Assembly (NCBI GenBank): GCA_023432805.1 | Contig: JAEYUG010000006.1 | Coordinates: 1 to 8,014 of the forward strand | Source of the DNA: Bacteroidota bacterium | GTDB taxonomy: Bacteria; Bacteroidota; Ignavibacteria; SZUA-365 | Direction: 5' to 3' | Length of the DNA: 8,014 nt | Shown here: piece by piece, positions 6,901 to 8,014 of the stretch | Position numbering within the stretch: the stretch's first letter is position 1 | Layout: each line of letters opens with the position of its first letter | Made by a program: the position numbers and the translations under genes | The notes under the pieces: model-generated | What the model saw: only the letters and a program-made list of their open reading frames with translations | Databases searched by the model: none | Told to the model about the DNA's origin: nothing

Positions 6901-8014
6901 GCGGCACAGATCGGCAATCCGATTGACTCGACACGAACCCTGCGCCTGGCCGCGATCGATCTGTCGCGGGCGTCGCACCTGCAGCTCGATGCAGGCGACA
7001 GTGCCACACGCAGTGACATCATGCTTCCCCGCCTGGCCGCTGCGTCCCTCAGCTGGACGGTGCGCGGCCACGTTGCCCCTGCGCAGTCGACGACCGACAC
7101 GGTGGTGTTCCGGTATGTGGTGGATCCGGGTGGGTATGTGGATTCGTGCCTTGCACTCGTGCACATCACGCGCGAGGAGGTCACGCTGGCCTGTGCGCTG
7201 CGCGCACCAGACACTCTCGCGCTCGATGCGTCGGGCACGCAGTACACGGGCATGCCGGGCACGCTCTCGGCGCGTGTGAGCAACAGCGATGCGCGCGCAA
7301 GCAGCGCGCTCACGCTCACGCTCGAGGTGGATCCCGCCGACGCGCTCACGGTGCTCGATCCGCTGCTGCGACCGCTCGCCGCGATCGCCGCGCGGGGCAG
7401 GGACTCGGTGCGGTGGCGCTGGACGGCACCCGTGCTGCGGCATGCCCGCACGGTGCGCCTGCTCGTGCGCGTGCGCGACACGGCCGGCGTGCAGCAGTCG
7501 AGCTGCGAGCATGTGCTGTTCATCCCAGGTATAACCGGTGATCTCGCCTGCACGCTCACGGCACCCGACAGCATCGCGTATGATGTGGCGGCCGATGTGC
7601 ATGTGCCCGATCCCTTCACGGTGCAGGTCGCGCTGGAGAACCGGCTCGACACGCTGCGGCCGCTGGTGGAGACGGAGATCGACCTTACCCATGCGCCGCA
7701 CCTCGCACTCGCCGCAGGGGAGAGCGCACGCAGGACCCTGACCGACATCCCGGCGCGGGGACAGGCGAGCGCGGCGTACCGGCTCACGGTGCGCAGGCCA
7801 CTGACCTCGCCGGTACGCGACACGGGGCGCGTCCGCACGCGCGCGGTGGGCGACAGCACCTGGCAGGCATGCGCGCACCCGGTCTTGATCGACGGGCGTG
7901 AGCGGATCGTGTCGGTCAGCTGTGCCACGCGGGGACAGGACACGCTCTGGGGCGACCCGTACTATGAGACGGTGATCCCGCTTCCGCTGCAGGTCGAGTA
8001 CGCCCTGACGAACA
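3877..8014 (+). CDS. Giant secreted SBBP-type beta-propeller protein with tandem Cys-flanked modules (C-terminus outside window)
   Basis: The frame is open for 1379 codons without a stop and leaves the window. Residues 1-24 form a signal peptide: hydrophobic LLALLAVLPLVMPL, then LQA before Q25. Residues about 36-225 resemble the DUF7948 domain that precedes SBBP repeats, with TANAGQW (37-43), NVWDGVSIEYVV (143-154) and MLPGADPSVI (165-174). Residues about 229-620 carry degenerate SBBP beta-propeller repeats: FFLGGSGSEFPLDITTDPEG from 229, VYSTYYGGAGSE from 289, and VTSDPQGNILITGTSS from 533 followed by DGFIVKLSP. From about 738 on there are tandem modules of about 120 residues, likely beta-sandwich domains. 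No enzyme motif is visible. Family knowledge suggests an extracellular surface protein, and in this lineage such proteins are often exported by the type IX system, but the sorting domain would lie beyond the edge. The gene has its own strong ribosome binding site. Exact function unknown. Confidence 0.88.
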   Translation, partial: MRYSTTPTLLALLAVLPLVMPLQAQELESLRIQPTITANAGQWHEQVRYASVFRDQSVIFQRNGVEVVSTLPACRPLVLLHESPAPVLPETRAVQTLRFVDPSPRLQVLPGRPLGMRSHFYLGGTRDAGTANVANYASVQYRNVWDGVSIEYVVHDSAVTQRVTMLPGADPSVIVFTCRADARLENVVRLRRGVHADAIGVRQEGGTVRLVTADSVVTDTTILDLEFGFFLGGSGSEFPLDITTDPEGSIYICGVSTSLDYPLLRAHQGTMRGGGDYVLTKLDCRGSVVYSTYYGGAGSEAFMRWEPSRLGYASIRRHIAATASGQLYLQGTTTSQDLVFSRKLLDDPARRFDSACFLARFDAIGQLDDSAVLLLDATRAWVTHIACDSRGEPLLYGIARDSISFITNNTLQPLFPGPGATFMFKLSFDLSQLRWGTYWRPGTNFTPINNCAHDPNQYLDVLHVDVQDNIILSGNMAQRYVTWPLLVTGDEEYEWGTCNSAVSKLNPDASVSIFTRYIGASTGTVSSTLIQHVTSDPQGNILITGTSSAQFLRYLPRATTPSGFDGFIVKLSPLGVFKRGRRLEATGSGMIALFSSGYAHGTIMGFGYTWPHSDALLQPREHAVGSNHGFRIYTWDAESLAPRSISPFLSMRRGAIQLTEHYFRDFWPLFPPHRFTTTGHLVLLGPLTIGPMQIDTVLGYHAFNHPNVGAKVKDPSLFVTRLQVARGAASSTQTQGPDSLVLHIDPLLPVSERFPFTATVTNTSPNILYDLSMSLGLPSSVVLDPGSQQHPRKAIPSILAPGQSWAASFTLKADKAAIRDSVLVLRTFVHYSDDAYGRSCPPLTEWSESRVRIIRDSQSAPEILCDMQVLDSVALASDQLSYEPTIIPVMATVRNGSSRPMHVAQTRLSVPRGDVQLVPRADSVRTIGMLAPGESRLLTWNIRVLAAVYARSVPIRVNSYDSLGNMLGYCLRFVHAPATRGLRCEGTSDTLLQYAVLDGRYIPEMLTLAAQIGNPIDSTRTLRLAAIDLSRASHLQLDAGDSATRSDIMLPRLAAASLSWTVRGHVAPAQSTTDTVVFRYVVDPGGYVDSCLALVHITREEVTLACALRAPDTLALDASGTQYTGMPGTLSARVSNSDARASSALTLTLEVDPADALTVLDPLLRPLAAIAARGRDSVRWRWTAPVLRHARTVRLLVRVRDTAGVQQSSCEHVLFIPGITGDLACTLTAPDSIAYDVAADVHVPDPFTVQVALENRLDTLRPLVETEIDLTHAPHLALAAGESARRTLTDIPARGQASAAYRLTVRRPLTSPVRDTGRVRTRAVGDSTWQACAHPVLIDGRERIVSVSCATRGQDTLWGDPYYETVIPLPLQVEYALTN
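6088..8014 (+). repeat. Five tandem protein modules of about 120 residues, the last cut by the window edge
   Basis: Module-opening cysteines occur at residues 865, 984, 1106, 1225 and 1349 (spacings 119, 122, 119 and 124), typically in a context like C-x-L-x-A-P-D. A second cysteine lies near each module end at 970, 1091, 1210 and 1332 (104-107 residues later). An earlier, more divergent unit spans about 738-864: it lacks the opening Cys but has the closing one at 840. Recurrent pieces are 'x-L-A-P-G-x-S' followed by 'W-x-(I/V)-R' in the middle and a short strand 'C-x-x-x-V-H-I' at the end. The DNA itself is not an exact repeat, so the units are old duplications. Disulfide bonding within or between modules is inferred. 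Confidence 0.8.

Noticed and set aside
5881..7878. Minus-strand open frame of about 665 codons opposite the giant secreted protein
   Set aside because: Arg/His/Cys-rich low-quality protein with no motifs or ribosome site. It results from the very high GC3 of the plus-strand gene, whose signal peptide, SBBP motifs and Cys periodicity show the true strand.
6519..7943. Second long minus-strand open frame (474 codons) in the same region
   Set aside because: It overlaps both the plus-strand gene and the other antisense frame. Ser/Arg/Thr-rich composition without domain features marks it as a shadow.

Overview
The window looks like a GC-rich bacterial chromosome segment. The best guess is the Chlorobi/Ignavibacteria/Kapabacteria side of the FCB group. 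That guess rests on recall of family style, not on a search. The supporting points are the sigma factor's sequence style, the SBBP-type giant secreted protein with its tandem Cys-flanked modules, and the short GC-rich palindromes between genes.

Layout. On the minus strand, from about 2838 down to the left edge, a two-gene operon carries a glutamine-hydrolysing asparagine synthetase (asnB-like, 907-2838) followed by a multi-pass membrane acyltransferase of the HGSNAT/DUF1624 kind (910 to beyond 1). The two overlap in an ATGA, so they are probably translationally coupled. The acyltransferase reading frame breaks near 90-145: the conserved C-terminal segment continues in another frame. A 160 bp divergent intergenic region (2839-2998) separates this operon from a plus-strand ECF-type sigma factor (2999-3622). 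A gene-free stretch of about 250 bp (3623-3876) follows, opening with three strong hairpins. One of these is a second copy of a palindrome that also lies in the centre of the divergent region.

From 3877 to the right edge a single uninterrupted plus-strand reading frame of 1379 codons encodes a secreted giant protein whose C-terminus lies outside the window. It has a signal peptide, a DUF7948-like N-terminal domain and degenerate SBBP-type beta-propeller repeats. After these come at least five tandem modules of about 120 residues with a regular pair of cysteines. Base composition changes sharply inside this gene: about 49% G+C around 5221-5400 against about 77% around 7321-7500.

How the parts relate. 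The asnB/acyltransferase pair fits surface polysaccharide or amide-sugar metabolism, but the window does not prove that. The sigma factor has no anti-sigma gene beside it. The giant protein has its own strong ribosome binding site and is probably an independent surface or secreted protein. I see no tRNA, rRNA, CRISPR array, transposase or defence system. I found no convincing new multi-gene system. The items most worth a second look are the frameshift, the palindromic repeats around the sigma gene, and the architecture and composition split of the giant protein.
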